Below, piece after piece: positions 1-6,214 of a stretch of 6,230 bases of DNA (the first letter of the stretch is position 1; every line of letters begins with the position of its first letter). Position numbers and translations under genes: made by a program. The notes beneath the pieces were generated by a model. It was not told the DNA's origin. It saw only the letters and a program-made list of their open reading frames with translations, and did not search any database. Source of the stretch: Prolixibacteraceae bacterium (GTDB lineage: Bacteria > Bacteroidota > Bacteroidia > Bacteroidales > Prolixibacteraceae); contig JAGYOI010000086.1 of assembly GCA_018399395.1 (NCBI GenBank), forward strand, positions 1 to 6,230, given 5' to 3'.

Positions 1-1206
1 AGTATTAAACCCGTTCTTTAATTTTTCAGGATTGTATTTTTTAGTTACTTCATCAATATCAGCATACTTAAAACCAACATCTTCAATTTCTTTTTGTGTT
101 AAATTCCAGTCGTTTTTGCCCGGGCAATAAGTAATACTAAACCGACCTTCAGACGAACCATGAATTAAATGGGCTGCTGCACCCAGGTTTTCCTGTAAAT
201 CTTCACTTTCATCAACCGCTTTCAATGTTGCCGGTGTACCGAAATATCCGTATTTGCGAATTAACACATCAATCTGCTTATCTTCTCCAAATTCTTTCAA
301 TGCCGGGGCCAGCACAATTAATTCACCTTCGTCGGCCATGGCCATACGGGTACGGTAAATGCTTTTGTTACCCAGCCAGGTACTTTTAAACTCGGTAGGA
401 TCGAGCCATACAATTACTTTTTTCAGTGGTTTTTCAACCATGTCGAAGTTTACCTTAAGCGAAAGGTCTGCTGCTTTTTCAAAAACCTCAAAATCATCGC
501 CCACAAACAAACCCCGCGTTACCAGCTTGCCGTTATCGGCAACACCAATTACAGTTTGTACATAAACAATAGGCAAGTGCTGAGCAAACTTATCGGTTGC
601 ATAGTTAAAAACCTTTCGAACCGGTGTATCGGCACGCCCCATCATTTTCTCCATCCCGTAGGCTGCACCAATAAAGTGGCTTTTATTTATCCCCTCGGAA
701 CCACCGGTGCCCACAAATATATTCTTATTGTAGTTGGCCATACCAACTACTTCGTGTGGAACAACCTGACCGAGCGATAATATAAGGTCGAAACCGCCTT
801 CTTGCAAAATTTTGTTTATTTGAGCCGGCCAGCTAAAATTCACTTTCCCTCCCGATACTTCTTCAACAAATTCACCAGGTACATCACCCAATGTAATTAC
901 ATCGTTTCGCCAGTCGTGAACACGAAACAAGTCACGCGGGACTCCCGGAAACATATGGTTAATTTGTTCATCGGTCATTGGTGAATGAGTGCCCAAAGCC
1001 GGCAGAATATCTGTTAACTTATCGCCGTAATACTGATAAGTAAAAGCGGTTAACGCTCCGGCTTTTGAAGGCAATCGGGTATAATCCGGCGGTATGGCCA
1101 AAATCTTCGATTTGGTGCCCATTTTTTCTAAAGCCGAAAACAAGCCTTCTTTTAAATCGTTATCAGAAAGTACAGCATGGGGAGACCCTGATTCAAAATA
1201 TATCAT
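1..1206 (-). CDS. LarA-family (DUF2088) nickel-dependent 2-hydroxyacid racemase/epimerase, 3' end cut off by window
   Basis: An open frame of 402 codons starts with ATG at 1206 and runs without a stop to base 1; family members are about 420-430 residues, so only the C-terminal tail is missing. LarA enzymes invert the C2 carbon of 2-hydroxyacids by hydride transfer to a nickel-pincer nucleotide tethered to a lysine. The motifs fit: DYTR (41-44; substrate arginine R44), GTHSPMT (72-78; H74), PHEVVG (150-155; H151), K161 (cofactor tether) and H177 (nickel ligand). From memory of Lactiplantibacillus LarA (R75, H108, H174, K184, H200), the spacings H-10-K and K-16-H are identical. A lysine at 274 may be the second substrate lysine, but its surroundings (DPTEFK) differ from LarA, so lactate need not be the substrate. 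The gene lies 12 nt after the binding-protein gene and is surely co-transcribed. In this sugar-acid operon a hexonate 2-epimerase role (for example gluconate/mannonate) is my inference. The cofactor genes larB, larC and larE are not in the window. Confidence 0.87.
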   Translation of the reverse strand, partial: MIYFESGSPHAVLSDNDLKEGLFSALEKMGTKSKILAIPPDYTRLPSKAGALTAFTYQYYGDKLTDILPALGTHSPMTDEQINHMFPGVPRDLFRVHDWRNDVITLGDVPGEFVEEVSGGKVNFSWPAQINKILQEGGFDLILSLGQVVPHEVVGMANYNKNIFVGTGGSEGINKSHFIGAAYGMEKMMGRADTPVRKVFNYATDKFAQHLPIVYVQTVIGVADNGKLVTRGLFVGDDFEVFEKAADLSLKVNFDMVEKPLKKVIVWLDPTEFKSTWLGNKSIYRTRMAMADEGELIVLAPALKEFGEDKQIDVLIRKYGYFGTPATLKAVDESEDLQENLGAAAHLIHGSSEGRFSITYCPGKNDWNLTQKEIEDVGFKYADIDEVTKKYNPEKLKNGFNT

Positions 1207-1218
1207 CTATATTACATT

Positions 1219-2232
1219 TTAGTTATCACCAAAAACTTCATCGCGGGTAAAAACACCCTCACCAATCAGTTTTTTCTCAAAATTACTTTTATCAATTACG
1301 TATGGCGAAAACAATTTAGCCGGCACATCTTTACGTCCATTATTTACCGTTTTATCGAAACTGGATGTAGCCTCGTTTTTTACGATTTTAACCACCAGAT
1401 CAATCGCACCGTAAGCCAGTTCTTTTATGGGTTTACCAACTGACATTGACATACCCCCTTCAAGCATTGAATGAACAAATTCAAGTGTTGCATCCTGCCC
1501 GGTAATTACAACATCTTCCGGTTTGTAACCATGTTCGTGCAATGCATCATAAGCTCCTAACCCTAATGGATCGTTACATGCTATTACGGCATCGATCTTT
1601 TCAGGATAGAAATCAAGAATTAAATTCATTTGATGGTAGGCATTTTCGTACGTCCAGTTTTCGACAAAAGTTTTATACACTATATTATTGTTGCTTTCCT
1701 GCAACAGTTGCATAGCATTATCATGTCCCTTTTTAACAAAAACTGCATTAGCATCGGTAGCATCGCCCCATAAAATCACACAATTGCCATTTTCAACATT
1801 ATTTGCAACATATTCAACCATTAGTTCTCCTACCCGTTCATACTCAAATGAAACCAAATAATCCAGGTCTGAATTCTTAATTAATCTGTCGTATCCAATT
1901 ACTGGTACATTATAATCATGAGCATCACGTACAATTCCAGCTGCTGTATTTTGGTTAGCAGCAACCACAATCAGGGCATCAACCCCCATTTCCAGTAATT
2001 CGTTAGCTTGCGAAAGTTGTTTGTTTTCATCGCCCCCAGCATCTTTGAGTATTATTTTCGCCCCAACTTCGGCAGCTCTTTCCTTTGCATATGAAATATC
2101 CATTTGCCAGCGTGAACTGGTAGTTGAATGGATTAAAAACCCAATGGTAACATCGCTACCTGTTTGATTTTTACAGGAAAAAAAGGTTAGTACTATAATT
2201 AATAAAAAACCCAGATTTAATAATCGTTTCAT
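1219..2232 (-). CDS. XylF-like periplasmic sugar-binding lipoprotein (Peripla_BP_4 fold)
   Basis: This 337-residue protein begins with a lipoprotein signal: K2 and R3, a hydrophobic stretch to about 18, and lipobox FFSC with the lipidated cysteine at 20. The rest is a two-lobed sugar-binding protein of the ribose/xylose type, close in pattern to E. coli XylF. Residues matching its xylose contacts (recalled from the structure) are present at a near-constant offset: R41-W42, D115-R116 in GYDRLI, D160, W193, N220 in ACNDP, D247 in GQDAT, and K267 in GKPI. A pentose, or a pyranose with similar stereochemistry, is therefore a reasonable ligand; a hexuronate is possible given the neighbours but unproven. 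No ABC permease or ATPase gene is adjacent, which is odd for a transporter subunit, so it might instead present ligand to a sensor or use a permease encoded elsewhere. It follows the second kinase after a 77-nt gap and is 12 nt from the LarA-type gene. No frameshift or missing domain is seen. Confidence 0.87.
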   Translation of the reverse strand: MKRLLNLGFLLIIVLTFFSCKNQTGSDVTIGFLIHSTTSSRWQMDISYAKERAAEVGAKIILKDAGGDENKQLSQANELLEMGVDALIVVAANQNTAAGIVRDAHDYNVPVIGYDRLIKNSDLDYLVSFEYERVGELMVEYVANNVENGNCVILWGDATDANAVFVKKGHDNAMQLLQESNNNIVYKTFVENWTYENAYHQMNLILDFYPEKIDAVIACNDPLGLGAYDALHEHGYKPEDVVITGQDATLEFVHSMLEGGMSMSVGKPIKELAYGAIDLVVKIVKNEATSSFDKTVNNGRKDVPAKLFSPYVIDKSNFEKKLIGEGVFTRDEVFGDN

Positions 2233-2309
2233 CTTAAGTTACTTTTTTAGGTTTATATGCACTTTAAGTTAGCAAAAATGATTCAGGGGCAATGTATTTG
2301 CCTGCCACT

Positions 2310-3383
2310 TTATCGTTTCACTCGGGCATTACCACTCCAAATGCTCCAAACCATATCTTCATCGGCAGGTTGGGCATAATCGGTAAGGAATGTAGTTGCC
2401 ATTGCACCTGTAGCCCATCCAAACTGTGCCCACTTTTCTGATGGCCATCCTTTAAGGATTCCATACAATAAACCGCCTACAAAGCCGTCTCCACCACCAA
2501 TTCGGTCGAGTACTGTAATTTTGCGGGGTTCAATAACCTGCCATTCATCTTCTGCCAGCATAATGGCACCCCATAAGTGTTCGTTGGCACTTTTTACCTC
2601 ACGCAATGTTGTGGTAAAAACCGAAGCATTGGGGAAGGTTTTCTTTACACGGGTAATCATTTCCTTAAACCCGTCAATTTTATCCTGAATACCTTTTCCG
2701 CCAGCTTCGGGGCCTTCGATGCCAAGACAAAGCTGAAAATCTTCTTCATTACCAATAAGAATATCCGATACCGAAGCAATTTCAGTAAACATTTCACGTA
2801 ATTCTTCTTCGCGTCCTTTCCAGAATGAAGCCCTGTAATTGAGGTCGAAAGAAATTTTTGTGCCGTATTTTTTTGCAGCACGTGCCAGTTCAAGGCAAAA
2901 TTTACTGGTTTCGGGCGATAAAGCACCGATCAAACCCGATAAGTGAACAATTTGTACACCTTCTTCACCAAAAATACGGTCGATATCAAAATCTTTCACA
3001 TTAAGTGTACGGCCAACTTCACCTGCACGGTCGTTTTGCACCCTGGGGCCGCGTGAACCATAGCCACTATCAGCAATATTAAACTGGTGGCGGTATCCCC
3101 ACGGATTGCCCTGTTCTACTTCGGGACCTTCATAATCCATGTGCCGGCTGCGTAAATTGCTTTTAATGAACTTAGCAATCGGGCTATCCTTCACAAAAGT
3201 TGTTAACACTTTAACTGGCAACCCAAGGTAAGATGAAATACTTGCCACATTTGTTTCAGCACTGGTTGCCTGCATTTTAAAAGTATCGGTTGAGTGAACG
3301 GGCTGTCCGTTTACCGGGGTAATGCGCACACCCATACTGGTTGGCACTACCATTGAATATTTAAAGTTCTTTTTAAGTTCCAT
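2310..3383 (-). CDS. PfkB-family sugar kinase, divergent KDG-kinase paralogue
   Basis: This 357-residue protein is a ribokinase/PfkB-family kinase. The C-terminal signature DRIGGGDGFVGG lies at 293-304, with D299 as the expected catalytic base, and FDLNYR at 179-184 matches the KDG-kinase type. NEEDF (212-216) is another shared stretch. The N-terminal half is unusual: the usual GG-(x)-NxA sugar-binding motif reads TSAETNVA (40-47), without the paired glycines. The tyrosine of the YDR element in the operon's first kinase corresponds to N117 in NDRAG. The likely substrate-contact region (about 95-125) is also longer and different. It therefore probably phosphorylates a different 2-keto-3-deoxy acid or related sugar acid, but the substrate cannot be read from sequence. 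The ATG at 3383 follows the SDR stop by 40 nt; that gap carries short tandem repeats. The ATP-side motifs are intact, so it is not an obvious pseudogene. Confidence 0.85.
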   Translation of the reverse strand: MELKKNFKYSMVVPTSMGVRITPVNGQPVHSTDTFKMQATSAETNVASISSYLGLPVKVLTTFVKDSPIAKFIKSNLRSRHMDYEGPEVEQGNPWGYRHQFNIADSGYGSRGPRVQNDRAGEVGRTLNVKDFDIDRIFGEEGVQIVHLSGLIGALSPETSKFCLELARAAKKYGTKISFDLNYRASFWKGREEELREMFTEIASVSDILIGNEEDFQLCLGIEGPEAGGKGIQDKIDGFKEMITRVKKTFPNASVFTTTLREVKSANEHLWGAIMLAEDEWQVIEPRKITVLDRIGGGDGFVGGLLYGILKGWPSEKWAQFGWATGAMATTFLTDYAQPADEDMVWSIWSGNARVKR

Positions 3384-3393
3384 ATCTTTTTAG

Positions 3394-3421
3394 TTTATTG
3401 GTTTATTGGTCATTGGTCATT
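3394..3421. repeat. Short degenerate tandem repeat in an operon gap
   Basis: On the plus strand the 40-nt gap between SDR and second kinase reads TTTATTGG twice (3394-3401, 3402-3409), then TCATTGG (3410-3416) and TCATT (3417-3421), the last continuing into AG. This is a 7- to 8-bp tandem array. It sits just upstream of the second kinase start (3383). Confidence 0.75.
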
Positions 3422-3423
3422 AG

Positions 3424-4275
3424 TTAGACACCGCTGTAAGCGCTAAAGCCTCCATCGATTGGAACAACAATACCGGTTACAAATTTCGACATATCGCTTA
3501 ACAGGTAAATTGAAGTTCCTACAAGTTCTTCTACTTCACCATAACGTCCCATTGGGGTCCCATCAATAATTTTTTGTCCACGCTTGGTTGGTTTTCCTTC
3601 TTCATCAACCAATAAAAATTTGTTTTGAGCCGTGAGGAAGAAACCCGGTGCAATGGCATTAACCCTTACACCTGTTCTTGCAAAATGTACAGAAAGCCAT
3701 TGTGTGAAATTATTAATGGAAGATTTGGCCGCAGAGTATGCCGGTATTTTTGTTAACGGCCTGAATGCGTTCATTGACGAAACATTCAAAATGCCACCAC
3801 TTCCATTATCAATTAAATCTTTCCCAAATACCATAGATGGTAAAACCGTCCCCTTAAAATTCAAGTTGAAAACATGGTCAAATCCATCCATTTCAAGGCC
3901 AAAAAAATCAGATAAGTCTTCATCCTGTCCCGGTATTATTTGTTCAACTTGTGTTGTAGCCTTCGGGGAATTACCTCCGGCACCATTAATTAGGAAATCG
4001 ATTGCATCAACAAAGCTTAGAATTCTTTTTTTAGCACTTTCGAGCGAACGCTTATCCAGAACATTGGCAAAAAAACCTTCTATAATAACATCCGGATATT
4101 TTGCTTTCAGCTCATTGGCTTTTTCAATTGCACGTGCTTCGTCTACATCAAGCAGCATTACATTCATGCCAACTTCGCACAGTCCATCGGCAATGCGACT
4201 GCATATCACGCCTCCGGCGCCTGTAACTACAGCCGTTTTGCCTTCTAATCCAAGTAATTGGTTTGTTGGTATCAT
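3424..4275 (-). CDS. uxuB: D-mannonate oxidoreductase / fructuronate reductase, SDR type (UxuB-like)
   Basis: A 283-residue classical short-chain dehydrogenase. It interconverts D-fructuronate and D-mannonate with NAD(H), a step in glucuronate breakdown. Visible elements: the nucleotide loop TGAGGVIC (18-25), an acidic residue D43 ending the second strand (favouring NAD over NADP), NGAGG (97-101), and the catalytic set N139, S167, Y180, K184. The stretch from SMNAFRPLTKIPAYSAAK (167-184) through NAIAPGFFLT (206-215) to the end GGFSAYSGV (275-283) is characteristic, in my recollection, of the Bacillus YjmF/UxuB-type group rather than of generic SDRs. The glycine loop lacks the usual TGxxxGxG spacing, which also appears to be normal in that group. 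The start ATG overlaps the aldolase stop by 4 nt (ATGA), indicating translational coupling. An alternative is another sugar-acid dehydrogenase, such as the DEH reductase of alginate degradation, but the signature stretches argue for fructuronate/mannonate. Confidence 0.85.
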   Translation of the reverse strand: MIPTNQLLGLEGKTAVVTGAGGVICSRIADGLCEVGMNVMLLDVDEARAIEKANELKAKYPDVIIEGFFANVLDKRSLESAKKRILSFVDAIDFLINGAGGNSPKATTQVEQIIPGQDEDLSDFFGLEMDGFDHVFNLNFKGTVLPSMVFGKDLIDNGSGGILNVSSMNAFRPLTKIPAYSAAKSSINNFTQWLSVHFARTGVRVNAIAPGFFLTAQNKFLLVDEEGKPTKRGQKIIDGTPMGRYGEVEELVGTSIYLLSDMSKFVTGIVVPIDGGFSAYSGV

Positions 4276-4949
4276 TTTCCTTGTTTTATAGATTTGATCA
4301 ATTCGATTGTTTCTTTAACCTTTTTAGCTAAACCATCAAAGTTATTTTCTTCAATATACTCTTTCTTCATTAATTGTCCGCCCATTCCAACACAAGTTGC
4401 ACCTGCATCAAACCATGGTTTAAGATTATCGTATTCAGTTGTTACCCCACCCGACGGCATAATATCGGTCCACGGACAGGGTCCCTTAACTGATTTTACA
4501 AAAGCTGGCCCGCCAACCTGTGAGCCAGGGAATATTTTAATAAGCTCGGCACCCAGTTCTTCGGCCTGGTTAATCTCTGAAACTGAGCCACATCCGGGCG
4601 ACCAAAGCACTTTACGGCGGTTACAAACTTTTGCCATATCGGGATTCAGCAAGGGCGATACAATAAAATCGGCGCCTAACTGAATGTACAACGAAGCGGT
4701 TCCTGCATCGATAACCGAACCAACGCCCATGGCCATTCCCGGAAGTTCAGCCTTTGCATATTTCGACAGCTCAGCAAAAACTTCGTGGGCAAAATCGCCC
4801 CGGTTCGTAAACTCAAAAGCACGTGCACCACCATCGTAACAGGCTTTCACTACCTTTTTACATTTTTCAACATCTGAATTGTAATACAAAGGAACCATCC
4901 CGGCTTCCTTCATTTTCAGAAAAACTTCTATTCTTGAATATTTTGCCAT
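4272..4949 (-). CDS. eda: 2-keto-3-deoxy-6-phosphogluconate (KDPG) aldolase
   Basis: A 225-residue class I aldolase of the KDPG/KHG family, slightly longer than E. coli Eda (213). It cleaves KDPG into pyruvate and glyceraldehyde 3-phosphate in the cytoplasm. The expected active-site residues are present: E46 and R50 in FEFTNRG, the Schiff-base lysine K138 in LIKIFPGS (136-143), FIVSP (95-99), SPGCGSVSEI (117-126) and the phosphate-binding SGGV (166-169). The start ATG at 4949 lies 12 nt after the stop of the first kinase, with no Shine-Dalgarno-like purine run; the stop overlaps the next start by 4 nt. Gene order kinase then aldolase mirrors the reaction order. Many relatives also cleave 4-hydroxy-2-oxoglutarate, but the neighbouring KDG kinase makes KDPG the main substrate. 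Confidence 0.93.
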   Translation of the reverse strand: MAKYSRIEVFLKMKEAGMVPLYYNSDVEKCKKVVKACYDGGARAFEFTNRGDFAHEVFAELSKYAKAELPGMAMGVGSVIDAGTASLYIQLGADFIVSPLLNPDMAKVCNRRKVLWSPGCGSVSEINQAEELGAELIKIFPGSQVGGPAFVKSVKGPCPWTDIMPSGGVTTEYDNLKPWFDAGATCVGMGGQLMKKEYIEENNFDGLAKKVKETIELIKSIKQGK

Positions 4950-4961
4950 CTTATTTAGGGT

Positions 4962-5996
4962 TTATCGTGCAACACGTCCGGAGGCGTCACCTTCCATTAG
5001 TTTCATTACTTCATCAACACTTACGCGGTTGTAGTCGCCATATATAGTATGTTTGAGGCACGAAGCAGCCACTGCAAAATTCAATGCTTTCTGGTCATCA
5101 CCGGGCCAGGTCATTAACCCGTAAATTAAACCGCCCATGAAAGAGTCGCCACCTCCAACACGGTCAACAATGTGTGTTATTTGGTATGTTGGCGCTTCAT
5201 AAAGCTTTTTACCGTCCCACAATACACCCGACCAACTGTTGTGGCTTGCACTGATAGAACCACGCAACGTTGTAATAACTTTCTTACAACGCGGAAATTG
5301 TTCCATTATCTGCTTCGAAACCGATTCGTAAGCAGCACCGCTAACTTCTCCGGCAGTTATATCCACGCCTTCGGCTTTAATACCCAATACTTTCTCTGCA
5401 TCTTCTTCGTTACCAAGAATCACATCACAACCGGCTACCAGTTCAGGCATTACCTCATTGGCTGACTTTCCGTACTTCCAAAGGTTCTTTCGGAAGTTTA
5501 AATCGGTTGATACGGTAATACCTTTATCATTGGCCGCTTTAATAGCTTCGAGGCAAACATCGGCAGCTCCCTGCGATATTGCCGGTGTAATTCCTGTCCA
5601 GTGAAACCAAGTTACACCGTCAAACACTTTATCCCAGTCAACCATGCCCGGTTTGATTTCCGAAACAGAAGAATGAGCACGATCGTAAACTACTTTACTG
5701 CCGCGGCTTACGGCACCACTTTCGAGAAAATATATTCCCAGTCGCTCTCCGCCCCAAATAATTTGTCCGGTGCCAACACCATTTTTTCGCAAGTCCTTCA
5801 TGCAAGCTAAAGCAATATCGTTTTTGGGCAATCGTGTAACAAAGTCAACGTCAACACCATAATTTGCAAGCGAAACAGCAACATTAGCCTCGCCACCACC
5901 AAAAGTTGCCGAATAATTATCTACTTGATCGAACCGCTGAAAACCGGGTGTTGCCAATCGCAACATTACTTCACCAAAAGTCACTACTTTGTTCAT
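4962..5996 (-). CDS. kdgK: 2-keto-3-deoxygluconate (KDG) kinase
   Basis: A 344-residue PfkB-family kinase that phosphorylates KDG to KDPG with ATP. Domain features in order: GGGEANVAVSLA (33-44), the first PfkB signature; IYFLESG (88-94) and SKVVYDRAHSS (100-110), whose tyrosines and arginine (Y89, Y104, R106) match substrate contacts of known KDG kinases; STDLNFR (163-169, R169); LGNEEDA (194-200); and DRVGGGDSFMGG (278-289) with the catalytic base D284. It is the first gene of the operon. The ATG at 5996 lies roughly 25 nt downstream of the predicted transcription start, and the A/T-rich leader shows no Shine-Dalgarno sequence, as is usual in Bacteroidota. A second, divergent kinase of the same family lies three genes downstream; this one has the more canonical set of residues and is the likely true KdgK. 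Confidence 0.92.
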   Translation of the reverse strand: MNKVVTFGEVMLRLATPGFQRFDQVDNYSATFGGGEANVAVSLANYGVDVDFVTRLPKNDIALACMKDLRKNGVGTGQIIWGGERLGIYFLESGAVSRGSKVVYDRAHSSVSEIKPGMVDWDKVFDGVTWFHWTGITPAISQGAADVCLEAIKAANDKGITVSTDLNFRKNLWKYGKSANEVMPELVAGCDVILGNEEDAEKVLGIKAEGVDITAGEVSGAAYESVSKQIMEQFPRCKKVITTLRGSISASHNSWSGVLWDGKKLYEAPTYQITHIVDRVGGGDSFMGGLIYGLMTWPGDDQKALNFAVAASCLKHTIYGDYNRVSVDEVMKLMEGDASGRVAR

Positions 5997-6027
5997 AGTA
6001 TCAGATAAATTTTTGATTATATCACGA

Positions 6028-6058
6028 CAAAATTAAAAAAATAAAACCACAATGCAAA
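6028..6058 (-). promoter_or_regulatory. Bacteroidota-type promoter of the operon
   Basis: Read on the minus strand, TTTG (6058-6055) is followed after exactly 19 nt by TAATTTTG (6035-6028), a full match to the Bacteroidota housekeeping promoter pattern (-33 TTTG, -7 TAnnTTTG). Transcription would begin near 6020-6024, giving a leader of about 25 nt before the ATG at 5996. The -33 element lies inside the 18-bp palindrome. Confidence 0.75.
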
Positions 6059-6068
6059 CGTTTGCATT
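6051..6068. promoter_or_regulatory. LacI-family operator, perfect 18-bp palindrome
   Basis: AATGCAAACGTTTGCATT is identical to its reverse complement. Its core TGCAAACGTTTGCA has the central CG and fits the LacI/GalR-family operator pattern TGNAANCGNTTNCA. It covers the -33 box of the operon promoter, the position expected for repression by steric block. A sugar-acid-responsive LacI-type repressor encoded outside the window is inferred. Confidence 0.8.
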
Positions 6069-6120
6069 TTTTTATGCGCTCATTATAAGCATATTATGCG
6101 CATTTAAAAACACAATATGA

Positions 6121-6151
6121 TTGTATGTGATTTGGTGAAACCGTATCTTTG
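6121..6151 (+). promoter_or_regulatory. Probable divergent promoter, plus strand
   Basis: TATCTTTG (6144-6151) is a full match to the Bacteroidota -7 pattern TAnnTTTG. The -33 side is weaker: TTG at 6121-6123 (ATTG instead of TTTG) lies 20 nt upstream. Transcription would start near 6158 and run off the right edge. What it expresses is not visible. Confidence 0.5.
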
Positions 6152-6163
6152 CAAACGATTAAA
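6150..6163. promoter_or_regulatory. Possible second, degenerate LacI-family operator
   Basis: TGCAAACGATTAAA fits the pattern TGNAANCGNTTNCA with one mismatch and shares the half-site TGCAAACG with the perfect operator. It overlaps the end of the divergent -7 element, and its centre is 97 bp from the centre of the first operator. Part of the match comes from the promoter motif itself, so it could be coincidental. Confidence 0.35.
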
Positions 6164-6186
6164 AAACGAACGCGGCCCCGGGCAGG

Positions 6187-6214
6187 TTGGAGGCTGATAG
6201 CTGGCCGCTGACAG
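6187..6214. repeat. Degenerate 7-bp tandem repeat in the GC-rich end
   Basis: Four heptamers in a row: TTGGAGG (6187-6193), CTGATAG (6194-6200), CTGGCCG (6201-6207), CTGACAG (6208-6214). They share YTG at the start and G at the end; the second and fourth differ by one base. The array may continue beyond or be chance. Confidence 0.4.

Noticed and set aside
1..1206. Naming the left-edge gene lactate racemase outright
   Set aside because: The cofactor and catalytic residues match, but the family has several substrates and the neighbours point to sugar acids; the specific name is not supported.
2286..2304. Small hairpin GGCAA/TTGCC (2288-2292 with 2298-2302) after the second kinase, considered as a terminator
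   Set aside because: The stem is only five pairs and no T-run follows it directly on the minus strand, so it is not a convincing intrinsic terminator.
2233..2309. Possible internal promoter in the 77-nt gap before the binding-protein gene
   Set aside because: CATTTTTG on the minus strand is one base off the -7 pattern, but no TTTG lies 19-21 nt upstream.
3632..4291. A long plus-strand open frame of 219 codons opposite the SDR gene
   Set aside because: It is antisense to a gene with clear catalytic motifs, shows no recognisable domain, and is rich in serine and proline as expected from complementary reading.
4258..4683. A plus-strand open frame of 141 codons opposite the aldolase
   Set aside because: Antisense to the KDPG aldolase, which has all its active-site residues; no motif or start signal supports it.
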